Assembly (NCBI GenBank): GCA_025267735.1
Contig: CM046309.1
Span: forward strand, 32,401,202 to 32,465,201
From: Mactra quadrangularis
Lineage: Eukaryota; Mollusca; Bivalvia; Venerida; Mactridae
DNA: 64,000 nt
Reading direction: 5' to 3'
Shown here: positions 36,215 through 48,303 of the stretch, one piece after another
How positions within the stretch are numbered: position 1 is the stretch's first letter
Layout of the letters: each line of letters starts with the position of its first letter
Notes under the pieces: generated by a model
Told to the model about the DNA's origin: nothing
Seen by the model: the letters and a program-made list of their open reading frames with translations, nothing else
The model's database searches: none
Made by a program: the position numbers and the translations under genes

Positions 36215-36430
36215 CATGTAGTAGTCGTGGGTTTGATTCCCTGTTGAGATCTACATACCTTTGTGAAATTCAGGTTTGACAATTATCTGGAGCATTTTCC
36301 GCTTACTCCTGAATCAAGTAAGGCAGTTGTAAGCAACTGACCGGGTATTTTGCTCAGTACTAGCTTAAGAGTTTTGAACCAGAGTTCTAGCCTATCGAGG
36401 GAATGTGAGTAGGACGATATGTCGTCCAAA
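36215..36430 (+). mobile_element. tRNA-headed SINE-like fragment
   Basis: AGTCGTGGGTTTGATTCCC matches a pol III B box. It is followed by a body with CTGAATCAAGTAAGGCAGTT, which resembles the AAGTAGGGCAGTGTAAGC segment of the SINE at 47185 and the corresponding part of the 61472 copy. Confidence 0.45.
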
Positions 36431-37117
36431 AGAGACTGACATATTGTTGAAGTGGCACGACTGTCTTCGACTATGTGATTTTTACATTGAACAAGTTTGT
36501 CTTTATGTGTTTTTATCAGCCATTGTCTACTTATGTGATATATTAACAAGCTTCCCACTATGCTATTAAAATAGGCTGTTAACATATTGTTTTGTTCAGA
36601 ATGAATAACCATGGTTTTGTATTATAAGTAAGCATATGCTACTTAATCGGACCAATTACTGATTTAAATGAGACTTTTGTTTAGTTAAGTACACATTTTT
36701 GTAATTGTAGTTCAGAATCCACGCATAATGAAGCCACTTTTTGATCAATTGATTATTTTCAATTTTATAATAGTAATTTTAATAAATAGTTTACAAATTA
36801 AAAATCCTATTTAAAATCTACGTTATTTATGAATTTATGTGTATCATCATCTATCATTTAATCGGCAAATATAAACTCATTGAACTACAAAATTGAAAAG
36901 AATAAAAATCATGAATATTTTATTAATAATCACGCGACCATTACAGTTTAATATAGATTCCTGATGGCAACGGTGGTAAAAATTGTAAAGAAACATACGA
37001 ATAGTTCTAACCTATTTAATAGTATTATTGGCAAACACTGACAGTGGACAGTGTCGATGACATTAAGCGTTTACGATTCGAGTAATTATTTTTCATACAC
37101 AACAAGTGCATAGGAAA

Positions 37118-39126
37118 ATGAATATAAAATTGCTTGTAAATGTCGTAGTAGCGCTTCTGTTGGATCACTCGCAATCAGAATTTAGTGAATTTGTAAGGGA
37201 AAATATAAATGATGGTAACAAGTGTATGGATGTTTTATTTGAATATTACAATACCACAGCAGTACGTTGTATGGTAGAATGTGCAAGGACCTCAGAATGT
37301 ATTGGAACATTCTTTTTTGACGACCTAAAGTGTATGGGATGTTCATCATATGTATCCCAGGCATCGACAATTTCATCAACGTATTTCAGTATGTTTCTAT
37401 ATTTTTTAGATAATTAGGTTTTGTTTTCATATTGCAAGTTGGAGCTTATACTGTACGAAAGTTTTAAGAGATTATGGTACAGTATTTGAATATGCAAATT
37501 TAACTGATGATAACATGAAATAAATAAAAATGTATGTTTTGTTTAACGTTTTACAAGTTAAATAACATGCATTATTAGTTGTTTCAAGAAAAATATCCAA
37601 TTTTACATCGGATGTTATGCAGATTCGAGAGATAGTTTAACAAAATTTCTAATAGACATTTACCATTACATTTTTGTTTTTTTTTAATTTTGATAGATGT
37701 ACAAAACATAAAATTAAATACATTTAAGTCATTACAAATGAACATTTTGCACTTGATACCTCTGTCACTTTGAACAGTAAGTGTAACTTTAAATTAATTT
37801 GACCATTACGTCCATTATGAATTTAACTTAAAATTGTTTCCTACTTATTAGTTTGCATATTACAATCAACAATTAAATTAATCATGTCAAATATTACGTT
37901 TTCGCATACAAAAATTGACTGCTTTCAGTATCTGTGATTTTATAAACGTAATCATTTTCATCTGTAGTATCAAACCATGTGTCATATTTCTCAATGTATT
38001 CTTATTCGTTTCAGGGAAGAAAGGTCTACATAATTATTTGGGATGTTTTGCAGACTCCTCTACACGAGTGTTAAATGGATATCACTTTGATTCAAACATA
38101 ATGACTAATGAATTATGTCAACAAGTTTGTTCCGACCAAGGATTCTCTTATGCTGGAACGCAGGTATGGTGAGAACTTAATTCTTAAAATTGTTACTTTT
38201 AACTACCCTTTTCGGGGAAGGGGTGGTATGTGCATGACATGAATCTTGTTCTTGTGTATATAATAGTAATGTGAACGATAGTGTTTTCTCTTTAATATCT
38301 AGTATTGGCTTGCGTTATGAGATTCTGAAAGGCGTAAAATCCGCTTGCCGGAGTGGATAGTATATTATCATCCAATTAATTATATATACATAATGTATGA
38401 AGTATAATTTGTTTGAGTGTGACTCATATAATATAAGCTTTGTTAACTACAATACAACTACCTGATCTAATGTATGTAAATGATTTTCAAATTGAATTCT
38501 GAGTCTGGGGAAAAATCATAATCTGTACATAGACAAAGTGCATTGAAACATGACCAAGTACAATTAACAGGCCTGATGCAACATTTCTCACCCTATGAAA
38601 CGTAGGTGTAAGAAGTTTCTAAAAAAGAGATACAAATTAATGTGCTTAAGGATCCAAAAATAAATTAGCTATCAAAACAGTCACACTCTGCTTTGTTTGT
38701 ATGCAGACTGCACTCGTCAGCGGACTGATATGTGGAAATGTCTGATCATTTAGAGTTTGATAAAGTATTCTATTTAAGGCACTGACTTAGAATTAATATA
38801 GGTTTCGAAATTCTAGTAAACTCGACTAAAATAATCTTCTTCATGAAATCTTGCAAAAAACCCACTTTATGCATGTAGCTGTTTTTACACGATACTATCA
38901 TCTTAATTGAAGTTCAACGATCATCTTTTAGTTTGCGCCAACTTTATTCTGAAATGTTTATCTTTATTTTGTTCGTACATTTCAGTACATGTATCAATGT
39001 TTTTGTGGAAACAGCTACAATACTTTTGAGGTACCTAATGAAGCTCTATGTAACATGGCATGTTATGGAAATAGCAGTCAGATTTGTGGTGCAGGTTATA
39101 GAAATTCCATCTATTTTGTTGAATGA
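37118..39126 (+). CDS. Small secreted PAN/apple-like plus WSC domain protein, copy A, 3 exons
   Basis: Exons 37118-37388, 38015-38163 and 38986-39126 join in frame (phases 1 and 0; donors GTATGT and GTATGG), giving 186 residues. The first residues form a signal peptide (LLVNVVVALLLDHSQS), so the protein is probably secreted. Exon 1 then carries a Cys-rich segment with the spacing C..C...C..C typical of PAN/apple-like folds. Exons 2-3 encode a WSC domain: LGCFAD, an LCQQVC pair, GFSYAGTQ, QCFCGNSYNT, and SSQICGAGYRNSIY. WSC domains bind carbohydrate in several known proteins. The start is set at 37118 because the upstream codon matching copy B's first ATG is GTG here. It ends four codons after Tyr without a transmembrane segment. 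The exact ligand is unknown. Confidence 0.82.
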
Positions 39127-39234
39127 GCCTAGATGCATCATGTGATTGAAGTAATGATTTAAAGATTTTGTGGTGAAAACTTAGTGCACGTACGAGTAAC
39201 AGCTCAAGTAAAACATTTTGAAAACTGACTTATG

Positions 39235-39240
39235 AATAAA
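39235..39240 (+). terminator. Polyadenylation signal of PAN/WSC gene A
   Basis: AATAAA lies 109 bases after the stop codon. It is the first such hexamer downstream. Confidence 0.4.
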
Positions 39241-42200
39241 AAGTTGACTTGTTGCGCACAAATCTTTATCATTCACTTTAAACATACTTAAAACAAATCA
39301 ACTAAACTAAACTCATACACCTTCGAAATGTTTTTGTGTGTGTGTGTTTTTGTTAGCGTAGTATGGATCTTCAGTCACAAGATCTTCAGAAACAATTAAG
39401 TTACCAAGCACCAATTATCTTTATGACCAAAATTGAATTTCATTATCTTTCACATAAAACAACTACTTCTCTGAAACCGAAATTCCCAATCAGCCCAGGA
39501 CCTTTAAATTGTGCTCGTTTACACTGCATTAAGTCGAGTGATAGACTATGTCATCTTCAGAAATATTTGGTGGGTAGTGTTGAGTAAACAACAACAATTC
39601 ACAGGTTAATGGGGGCATTTTCGTAAAGAGGAAGTAAAAAATAACTCTTAGTGCTATCATTGCTGTTATTTTGCTGGTGCAAGAATCGACGATACGTTTG
39701 ACAAGAGTTTGTTTACCTTTGGAAGATTATTTGTTCATTTACCCGGTAGTAAAGTATTCTTAATATCAGTCATAATACACATACGAGTATATTAATCCAT
39801 TTTAACTGACTTATGTGTTGTGATGAAAATATTTGTGTTTAAGGCACTAATAGGTATATATTTAAACTGACTCAAATTTTGAATCCTGTGGTCAACGATG
39901 TTAATCTATTTGACAATTTCATTCCTTTTAATGAAACTGAAGTGTAATAGATGTAACTTAAATAACTTTCATATAATTATCAATGTGTGAATGGGCTCAT
40001 TCATGTAATATTATATTATTAGTGAAATGAAGCTCGCACTTGCCTGGTTCATTTGTTTTGCACCAGTACATCACATAACTAATGTTTGCCTTATCAAAAC
40101 CCGAACAATCACAGAGTAATGAAAAGAGTATATGAAATATGCATTAAACTATTTTTTGCAAGGGTGAAAAAGAAGCGCTGGAAACTGAATCCGTCATCAT
40201 CGCATTCAACTCTGAATCTAGAGTGCGCCGCTTGGCCTTGACAACTATATATGAATTACAATAGTTTATGTTACAGTCATGAAAATGTTTTATAAGCAGA
40301 AGTTACAGAACAAGTTGAAAACATACGAATGCTAAATGAAAATCTATTTGTATAGCCTAATTTGAAGACAGCGATCGTAGCCAGAGATTATTGAACTATT
40401 TAATATAAAATATAAATGCCATCGAAGGTTATCATTCAAACATGTCCATTGAGAATTTCTTATCTGATAAGTGACGCTTAATATTTTTTTTATTGTCGCG
40501 TTGAAAAGCAAAAACATATTACAAATAGCTTATTACTGCTTTTTAATATCTAATTAGCATGAAATGTAGAACAGCTTTAGCCTCGATTGGGATTCAGCCG
40601 CTGAACTGAATGTTTTGAAAATTGGTATTTCGAGTATTATTCCTTGTCGCGGCAGATTATACATTTCAATATAAAATCGATATGTTACATCGATTCTCTT
40701 TGTGGAAGGAGAAGCTGTTAATGGGCTCTTTGTTGAAGCGTAAACAAGTGGTGTTGAAAAGAAAAATGACCAAGAAAACTGGATTGGCGAGACAAGTACC
40801 GTTAATAATAAAAAAAATTAATGTTGATTAACGGTGTATTATTGTAATAAAATGAACAATCTTTGAACTTTCATATTTAAATTACTGGACACCGCATTAA
40901 GGACTATACTCACATACAATATTTAAAGTAGCAGCATGTGTAGACCATATAAAAAGTTGCAAAATAGGTTGCGTGACTTTCAAAGAAAATCAACTTCTGT
41001 TTCTCATAAAAAACTCAAAGTAGGATAATGAAGTTGTAAATCTAAAGACTTATAAAATACGAATGTTGTTTCACATGTATTTGTATTGTTTCATGGTACA
41101 TAATATGAAGTGCAAAGATCGATGGCCAAAAAGTTTAAAAAATGTTTTGAGTTGAGTCAAATCAATTTGAAACACAACAAATTACGATTCTTAAACCCAG
41201 AGGTTATCACGATTCTCAAATCTGGATTTGAGAAAAAATGCTAGCTAACTTAACATGTTAATTTATTTCTAATTGTTCCTTCAATAGCATATATTTATTG
41301 ACATAAAACCTTTCTATGGACTGGTCTATACATCACTATTGTATAACGTAAATGTCATGCACTCATATTCAGTAAAATTATATTTTAGTACCTTTTCCAT
41401 GTTGCTTGTGAAAGCATGCAAGTAGGGCAGTCTATTACTCCAACATTTTTGTAAGTTGATTCTTCATGCGCTCTGTTCTTTTGTGTAAATGATACATGTA
41501 ACTTGTAATTCAAATAATGTACATGTGTTGTAAATGCACACCATAGCTTAAACTATCTCCACTGGAGCACAGACGGCACTTATCGTCAGGTAAGCTATTT
41601 TGGCGAGGGGTTGCAAAAATCATTAAAGGAAAAAAGTAGAAAAACGTCATCTTCATCATCTTCCTGCATATGGTCAGCAGTCGTTGCCGACTGTAACTTT
41701 GACCAGTGTTTTTCATTCATTAATGCATATTTAGTTCTAGAAATGATATACAAATACGATGAAGCCTTATAAAATGTCTATTTATATGCACAAAACTTGC
41801 TTGCATCGCTAGAATGATATGTCATTTCTAATGCAATATTGTTTAACATTAATCAACTGTTTTAACATTTTCTCTTAACCATGACCCAAAAGCTGCGACA
41901 TAATTTGTTTTTTCCAGCTAATTACTAACGCAGACATATACTATGTGAGATGCTTTTTAAATTATATCATGGGACAGATAAATGATCAACCTGTCAATCG
42001 AATGACACTTTAATATATTATGGTTTTATTTCTATTGAGATTACATGTCGTGTTATTGAAGATTAAAAATTATTCCCATCGGGTCTAGACAAAAATTTCG
42101 CCAGGAAATTACATGAATTATGTATATTATAATACTAAAACTATGGTACACTTTTCACTTACTGATTTTGAATTGTTCTACTCAACAATCGATGGACATT

Positions 42201-42296
42201 TAATATATATAGGTGAGTTACTTCTACATAACAACCATTTCATTTGTTCTTGCACATCTTAATTTACTAAAACAAATCAAATCAATTTTTGCACAC

Positions 42297-42372
42297 GGTT
42301 AACCAAGCCGATAGCGGGATTCAAGGTTCCTATACCCAGTGGGTACGGCACAGTTTGCTCATGAACTATTTT
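42297..42372 (+). mobile_element. SINE 5' head truncated at the duplication junction
   Basis: GTTAACCAAGCCGATAGC, then AAGGTTCCTATACCCAGTGG, then TTTGCTCATGAACTATTTT matches the head of the element at 47185. It stops where unit B begins, so the element is cut by the duplication breakpoint. Confidence 0.5.
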
Positions 42373-42464
42373 ATTTAATAGTATTATTAGCAATCACTGA
42401 TAGTGGACAGTGTCGGTGTCATTAAGCGTTTACGATTCGAGTAAATAGTTTCCATACACAACAA

Positions 42465-44524
42465 ATGCATCGGAAAATGAATATAAAAGTGATTGTAATT
42501 GTTGTAGTAGCGCTTCTATTGGATCACTCGCACTCAGAATTTAGTGAATTTGTAAGGGAATATATAAATGATGGTAACCAGTGTATGGATGTTTTATTTA
42601 AATATTACAATACCACAGCAGTACGTTGTATGGTAGAATGTGCAAGGACCTCAGAATGTATTGGAGCATTCTTTTTTGACGACTTGAAGTGTATGGGATG
42701 TTCATCATATGTATCCCAGGCATCGACAATTTCATCAACATGTTTTAGTATGTTTCTTTATTTATATTTTTTAGATAATTAGGTTGCTTTCTAATTGCAA
42801 GTTTGAGCTAATTAAAGCCCCTATATCACAAGTAACATTGTTTTTTGACTGCAAAGAAAATAGATATTTATCTGTACCAAACACCTCTAATGAACAAGAT
42901 TTTTAAATAAATGCAAATATTGCTTAGATATGTTCATGTTATTTATTGTATTTCAAAGTGAAAGTATCTATCGAAACCGAAAGTAGAATTCGGTTGTCAA
43001 TACTCGAACAATAGTTTTTATAATAGTATGTTAAAGATGAAGCCATGTTAGAGAAAAAACTTACTCCAAATTACATAATTAAGCTTTTAAACTATTTTGG
43101 ATCAGGTATATTAAACATCCGCGTATACATTGTAAATGAATATAGTGTGCCCTTATAAAAGTACCCCACTTTTTTAAGAATTGGACACTTTGTCAAACTC
43201 AAATTAAGAAAACAGAATGGTTTGAACTATTAATTGTGTCTTAAATGCATGTTATATTTTGATAACTTCATGGTTGTAAAACAGTTTTCAAGTCTACTGA
43301 TAATGAATATGTCTTCATACAGTGGCTTTAAACGTACGATTGTTTTAAGAGGTGATGCTACATTGTTTGGTAACAATTACACGTAAAATCTTCATGTTTT
43401 TGAATATGCAAATGTCACTGATGTAAGCATAACATTAATATTTTGTAAACGTTAAACAAGTAAAATAACATGCCTTATTATTTGTTTCTTGAAACACAAT
43501 ATCCTCTTTTACATCGGATGTTTTGCAGAATCAAGAGATAGTTTAACATGGTTTTTTTATAGAGATTTATCATTATGTGATGACTGCTTTCATTGTCAGT
43601 GATTTTATAAACGTAATAATTATCATCTGTAGTATCAAACCATATATCTTATTTCATAATGTATTCTGATTCGTTTTAGGGAAGAAAGGTCCACATAATT
43701 ACGTGGGATGTTTTGCAGACTCCCCTACACGTGTGTTAAATGGATATAACTTTGGTTTAAACAGTATGACTAATGAATTATGTCAACAAGTATGTTCCGA
43801 CCAAGGATTCTCTTATGCTGGAACGCAGGTATGGTGATAAGTTAATAGTACTTGAATTCTTAAAAGTTGTTACTAATTACCCTTTTCCGAAAGAGGGGGG
43901 GGGGGCTTTGTGCTAGCAAGGAATTTTGCTTTTTATAAAAGTAATGCAACAATAGTTATTAGTCATTAATATCTGACATTGGTTTGCGTTATGAGTTTAG
44001 AAACCTAGCCAAGCGGCTTAATATATAATAGTGATTTAAAGGCGTAAAACAACGAAACTTATCCAATCCGATTTATGCAATAAAATATGTATTAAATGAA
44101 ATAGACTGCACACATCAGCGGATTGACATGTGGAAATGTCTAATCAATAGAGTTTGACAAAGTACTCATTTAAGACACTGACTTAGAATAGATTTAGATT
44201 TCGAAATTCTAGTATGCTCTACTGAGATTAATTTCTATATAAAATCTTGCAATAGACACTTTATGCATGTACGAGCTGTTTATAAACTATTCTATCATCT
44301 TGTTTGAAGTTCAATAATCATCTTTGAACTTGAATCATCTTTATTCTTTAATGTTTATCTTTATTTTTCTTTGTACATTTCAGTACTTTTATGAATGTTA
44401 TTGTGGAAACAGCTACAATACTTTGGAAGTGCCAGATGAATCTCTATGTAACATGGCATGTTATGGAAACAGCAGTCAGATTTGTGGTGGAGGTTATAGA
44501 AATTCCATCTATCTTATTGGATGA
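42465..44524 (+). CDS. Small secreted PAN/apple-like plus WSC domain protein, copy B, 3 exons
   Basis: Exons 42465-42747, 43680-43828 and 44384-44524 use the same splice phases as copy A. Translation may begin at ATG 42465 or at the conserved in-frame ATG 42477; the latter gives 186 residues, matching copy A. The signal peptide is IVIVVVALLLDHSHS. The Cys-rich PAN-like exon and WSC landmarks (VGCFAD, LCQQVC, GFSYAGTQ, ECYCGNSYNT, SSQICGGGYRNSIY) are intact. It differs from copy A by scattered substitutions and a different last pair (Ile-Gly instead of Val-Glu). Introns are 932 and 555 bases, against 626 and 822 in copy A, so they have changed more than the exons. Both copies look functional. 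Confidence 0.82.
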
Positions 44525-44525
44525 G

Positions 44526-44531
44526 AATAAA
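44526..44531 (+). terminator. Polyadenylation signal of PAN/WSC gene B
   Basis: AATAAA begins one base after the TGA stop. A signal this close would make a very short 3' UTR, so a later site is possible. Confidence 0.3.
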
Positions 44532-47184
44532 TGAATCAATGTAATTGAAGTAATGAATTTAAGATTTTGTATTGAAAACTTCGTGCACTTATGGAAGCGC
44601 AAGTCAAAGATTGCGAAAAAAATGATGTTTCTCACAAATGTCCATTATTGACTATAACCAATACAATTTTGATTCAAGAAATTAAACCCGTATGCTTTTG
44701 AATTATTTGTTATTTGTGTTTCTGTAAGCGTAGTTAAAATCTTAAGCTACAATCAAATAACTGATTAAATTAGTGACAATAATTGAATTACATCGAAAAT
44801 TCCCATTTAGTCAAGAATCTTAAAAGTTTGCTTGTTTAGATTAAATTATATCGAAATTGTGTAGACTAGGTATTTGCAAAACATATTTAGTGCAAGGCGT
44901 TCAGAGTAAACAAATACATGTATAGTTAACTAGCTGTTCAGGGCATTTTCATAAAAAGCAAATTGAAACTTATTTTAAGTGCTATCAGAGTATTGCTGTG
45001 CTTTTGCTGATGCAAAAATCGACGATACAGTAGAAAAGTGTTTGGTTACCTATTGACGATCATGTGACTATTTGTCCCGGTTGTAAAATACTCGTAATTT
45101 AATGGGTTGATTTGTCGAAAGATGCGTATTTGTGAATTTATAACTGATTATGTAATGTGATAATGTTGCTTATATTAAGGTCTATAACTGAACTGATTGT
45201 TTCTATCCTGTAATTAGATAAAACTGAATTAAATGAAACTGTAAAATAACTTACAAATAGCATGTTAATTGCTATTCATAACATGCGAGTGCACTTTTAC
45301 ATGTAATGTTATTGTATTGATATTAGTAAATGCTAGACTGGTTAATTATTACACAACCAAAGTTTGCCTTTTATAAACCTGAACAAACATAGAGCAATGC
45401 AATACTTATCATGAAATACTTATTAATCTATATTTGCAAGGGACAAAAAGGTAACGCTGGGTTCAGTATCAATCGTCGTAGTCAAAACTTAATGTAAAGG
45501 GCACCGCTTGGCCTTTGACATTTCTATATGAAATTATAGCTCATGATACAGTAAGTCATTTTTTCTATGCAGAACAAGTTGAAAACCTACGAATGCTTAA
45601 TTAAAAATCGATTTTTATAGCCTGATTTGAAGACAGCGATCGTAGTACGAATGCCATCGAAGCTTATTATTTAAACATGTCCATTGAGAATTTCTCACTG
45701 ATTAGTGACGCTTAGTATTTGTATTGTCACTTTGAAAAGCAAAACATATTACAATTAGCTTTTTACTGCTTATTAATATCTAATTAGTATGAAATGTAGA
45801 GTAGCTTTAGCCTCGATAGTGATTCAGTCGCTGAACTGAATGTTTTGAAAACTGGTCTATCGAGTCTTATTCCTTGTTGCGGCAGATTATACATTTCTAT
45901 ATAAATTCTATATGTTACATCGATACTCTTTGCGGAAGGAGAAGCTGTCAATGGGCTCTTTGTTGAAACGTAAACACGTAGTGTGGTAAAGAAAAATGAC
46001 CAAAAAAACTAGGTTGACGAGACAAGTACCGTTAATAACCAAAACATATCATTTTTGTTAACGGTTAATTAAATTACTGGACACCGCATTTAGGACTATA
46101 CTCACATAACTATGTATTGACTGGAGAACCCCCGTCACATACAATGTTTGAAGTAGCAGCATGTGTGGACCATATAAAAAAGTTACAAAATAAGTTGGGT
46201 GAGTTTAAAAGAAAATCACCTTCTGTTTCTCATAAAAACTCTAAGTAGGATAATGAAGTCGTCAATCTAAAGACTTAGAAAATACGAATGTTGTTTAACA
46301 TGTATTTGTATTGTTACATGGTACATACTATGAAGTGCAAAGATCGATGGCCAAAAGTTAAAAAAATGTTTTAAGTTGAGTCAATTCAATTTGAAACACA
46401 ACAAATAACGATTCTCATATCCAGAGGTTATCAAGATTCTCAAATCTGAATTTGAGAGAAAAGGCTAGTTAACTTAACATGTTAATTTATTTCTAATTGT
46501 TCCTTCAATAGCATATCTTAGCATTGACATAAAATCTTTCTATGGACTGCTCTATACATCACGATTGTAAAACGTAAATGTCATGCACTCATATTCAGTA
46601 AAATTATATTTTAGTAACTTTTCCATGTTGCTTGTGAAAGCATGCAAGTAGGGCAGTCTATTATTCCAACATGTTTGTAAGTTGATTCTTCATGCACTTT
46701 GTTCTTTGGTGTAAATGATACATGTGCCTTGTAATTCAAATAATGTACATGTGTTGTAAATGCACACCATAGCTTTAACTATCTCCACTGGAGCACATAC
46801 AGCACTTATTGTTTAACATTAATCAACTGCTTTAACATTTTCTCTTAACCATGACCCCAAAAGCTGCGACATAACTTGCTTTTTCCAGCTTATTACTAAC
46901 ACATATATATACTATGCGAGATGGTATTCAAATTATATTATTTGACAGATAAATGATCAACCTGCCAATCGAATGACACTTTAATATGTTAAGTTGGTTT
47001 TTTTTATTTCTATTGAGATTAACTTATTCCCATCGGGTCTAGACAATAATTGTCGCCAGGAATTTACATGAATTATGTATGTTATGATACTAAAACTATG
47101 GTACACTTTTCACTTACTGATTTGAGTTGTTTTACTCAACACTCGGTGGACGTTTAAAATATGAAGGTGAACTACATTTTTTGC

Positions 47185-47410
47185 ACTCGGTTAACCAAGC
47201 CGATAGCACGATTCAAGGTTCCGATTCCCAGAGGGTACGGCACAGTTTGCTCATGAACTATTTTCTACGACCATTTTCTGACGTTGTAGAACTATAGTTG
47301 TATAAAGTAGGGCAGTGTAAGCCTCCTCTGAAATTGTTCTCATTTCAGGACAAGTTTTGTCTAGGATACACAGTGATTCATTACCTGCATGTACTAAACG
47401 ATCGGTCGAT
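47185..47410 (+). mobile_element. tRNA-headed SINE-like element at the end of unit B
   Basis: The head has a B-box-like GGTTCCGATTCCC. The body TTTGCTCATGAACTATTTT then CTACGACCATTTTCTG parallels CTTACTCATGAAATAATTTT and CTACGGTCATTCACC of the 61472 SINE. GTAGGGCAGTGTAAGC follows. Confidence 0.5.
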
Positions 47411-48303
47411 ATACGTGTATATGGCAAAGTCTCGTATTTCGACATGGCATAAACATAATCTATTTTGAAGATACCAAACGTTAAATGAGCCATTAATTTG
47501 ACACAGTGACACGAACTTAAAGTATGAACTCCATATGTTACAATCAATACTCTGTTGATGACATTAATACAACCAGATTGAAGAAGCTGTTTTCATATAT
47601 TTCCACCAATAGTATTATGATTGTTAATAAGTATTAAACTGGCACCCAAATACTTCCCGGAAATCACAACAAGTTCTTTTTCACCTTTCCATTTTGAGAT
47701 CTATCCACATGTGCAACCTCAATTTAATAGCTTGAATTGAATTTGAGATATGCTCCGGACAAGCAAACAGGGGACGCGTCCATCGCCGACGATAACCCCC
47801 AAATGTCACACAATGGCGACACTAAAAGTAACCAAATCGGTGACCAGTTTCATATAACATTTTATATAACCAAAATGTTTAAAGACATTTCATCGCAAAC
47901 GAAGACAGTTATCATTCACTGTATATATATGAATACAACAACGATTAAATAATATGCGTTTAAATTAAGTATAACTGATGATAGTAATCTAGTTAAATGT
48001 CTCTTTCTAAATTCACCTATATATCTGTACACAGTTATATCTTCGGTCAAGGTCACAAAACCACTGTTATTATGGCTGTAAATCAAACAATAAGTTGTTA
48101 TCAGTACACACAATTTTCAATGTAAAGACATATAACGTAGATGAATGAACTATTAAATGCACATACACGTATTATTTGCATGAACTCATTCTTTTAGAAC
48201 AACTTTAAGCTCGTCATCAGTTGTTTAAATTGTATTTTGCGTACGTTTTGTTTCCATTCTTCACTGTTGTACAACATACGCGTTTAGGGCTGAACCTTTC
48301 AGC
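47411..48303. other. Spacer and upstream region of CYP4 copy 2
   Basis: No gene, repeat or clear TATA box was identified. The start codon at 48304 has A at -3. Confidence 0.5.

Larger units (their letters stand above)
37013..42371 (+). repeat. Tandem segmental duplication, unit A (PAN/WSC gene A)
   Basis: The 5.36-kb unit starts with TATTTAATAGTATTATT and is directly abutted by unit B at 42372. Similarity to unit B runs through the promoter, exons, introns and 3' flank, up to a SINE-like segment ending ATGAACTATTTT. Unit A carries about 257 extra bases near 41584-41840 that unit B lacks. Confidence 0.75.
42372..47264 (+). repeat. Tandem segmental duplication, unit B (PAN/WSC gene B)
   Basis: The 4.89-kb unit abuts unit A head to tail. 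Coding starts are offset by 5359 bases (37118 versus 42477), the same as the offset of the unit starts. Matching landmarks include the CTCAAATCTG hairpin near 41213 and 46438, and the AACCAAGCCGATAGC segments near 42301 and 47192. Past 47264 the two sequences diverge. Confidence 0.75.

Noticed and set aside
36283..36612. Minus-strand frame of 109 codons
   Set aside because: It overlaps the SINE-like body at 36215-36430. There is no domain or splice support.
40622..40831. 69-codon frame rich in Lys/Arg in unit A 3' flank
   Set aside because: The corresponding frame in unit B is broken by a stop (GTGTGGTAA near 45980). No domain was recognised, so it is probably chance.
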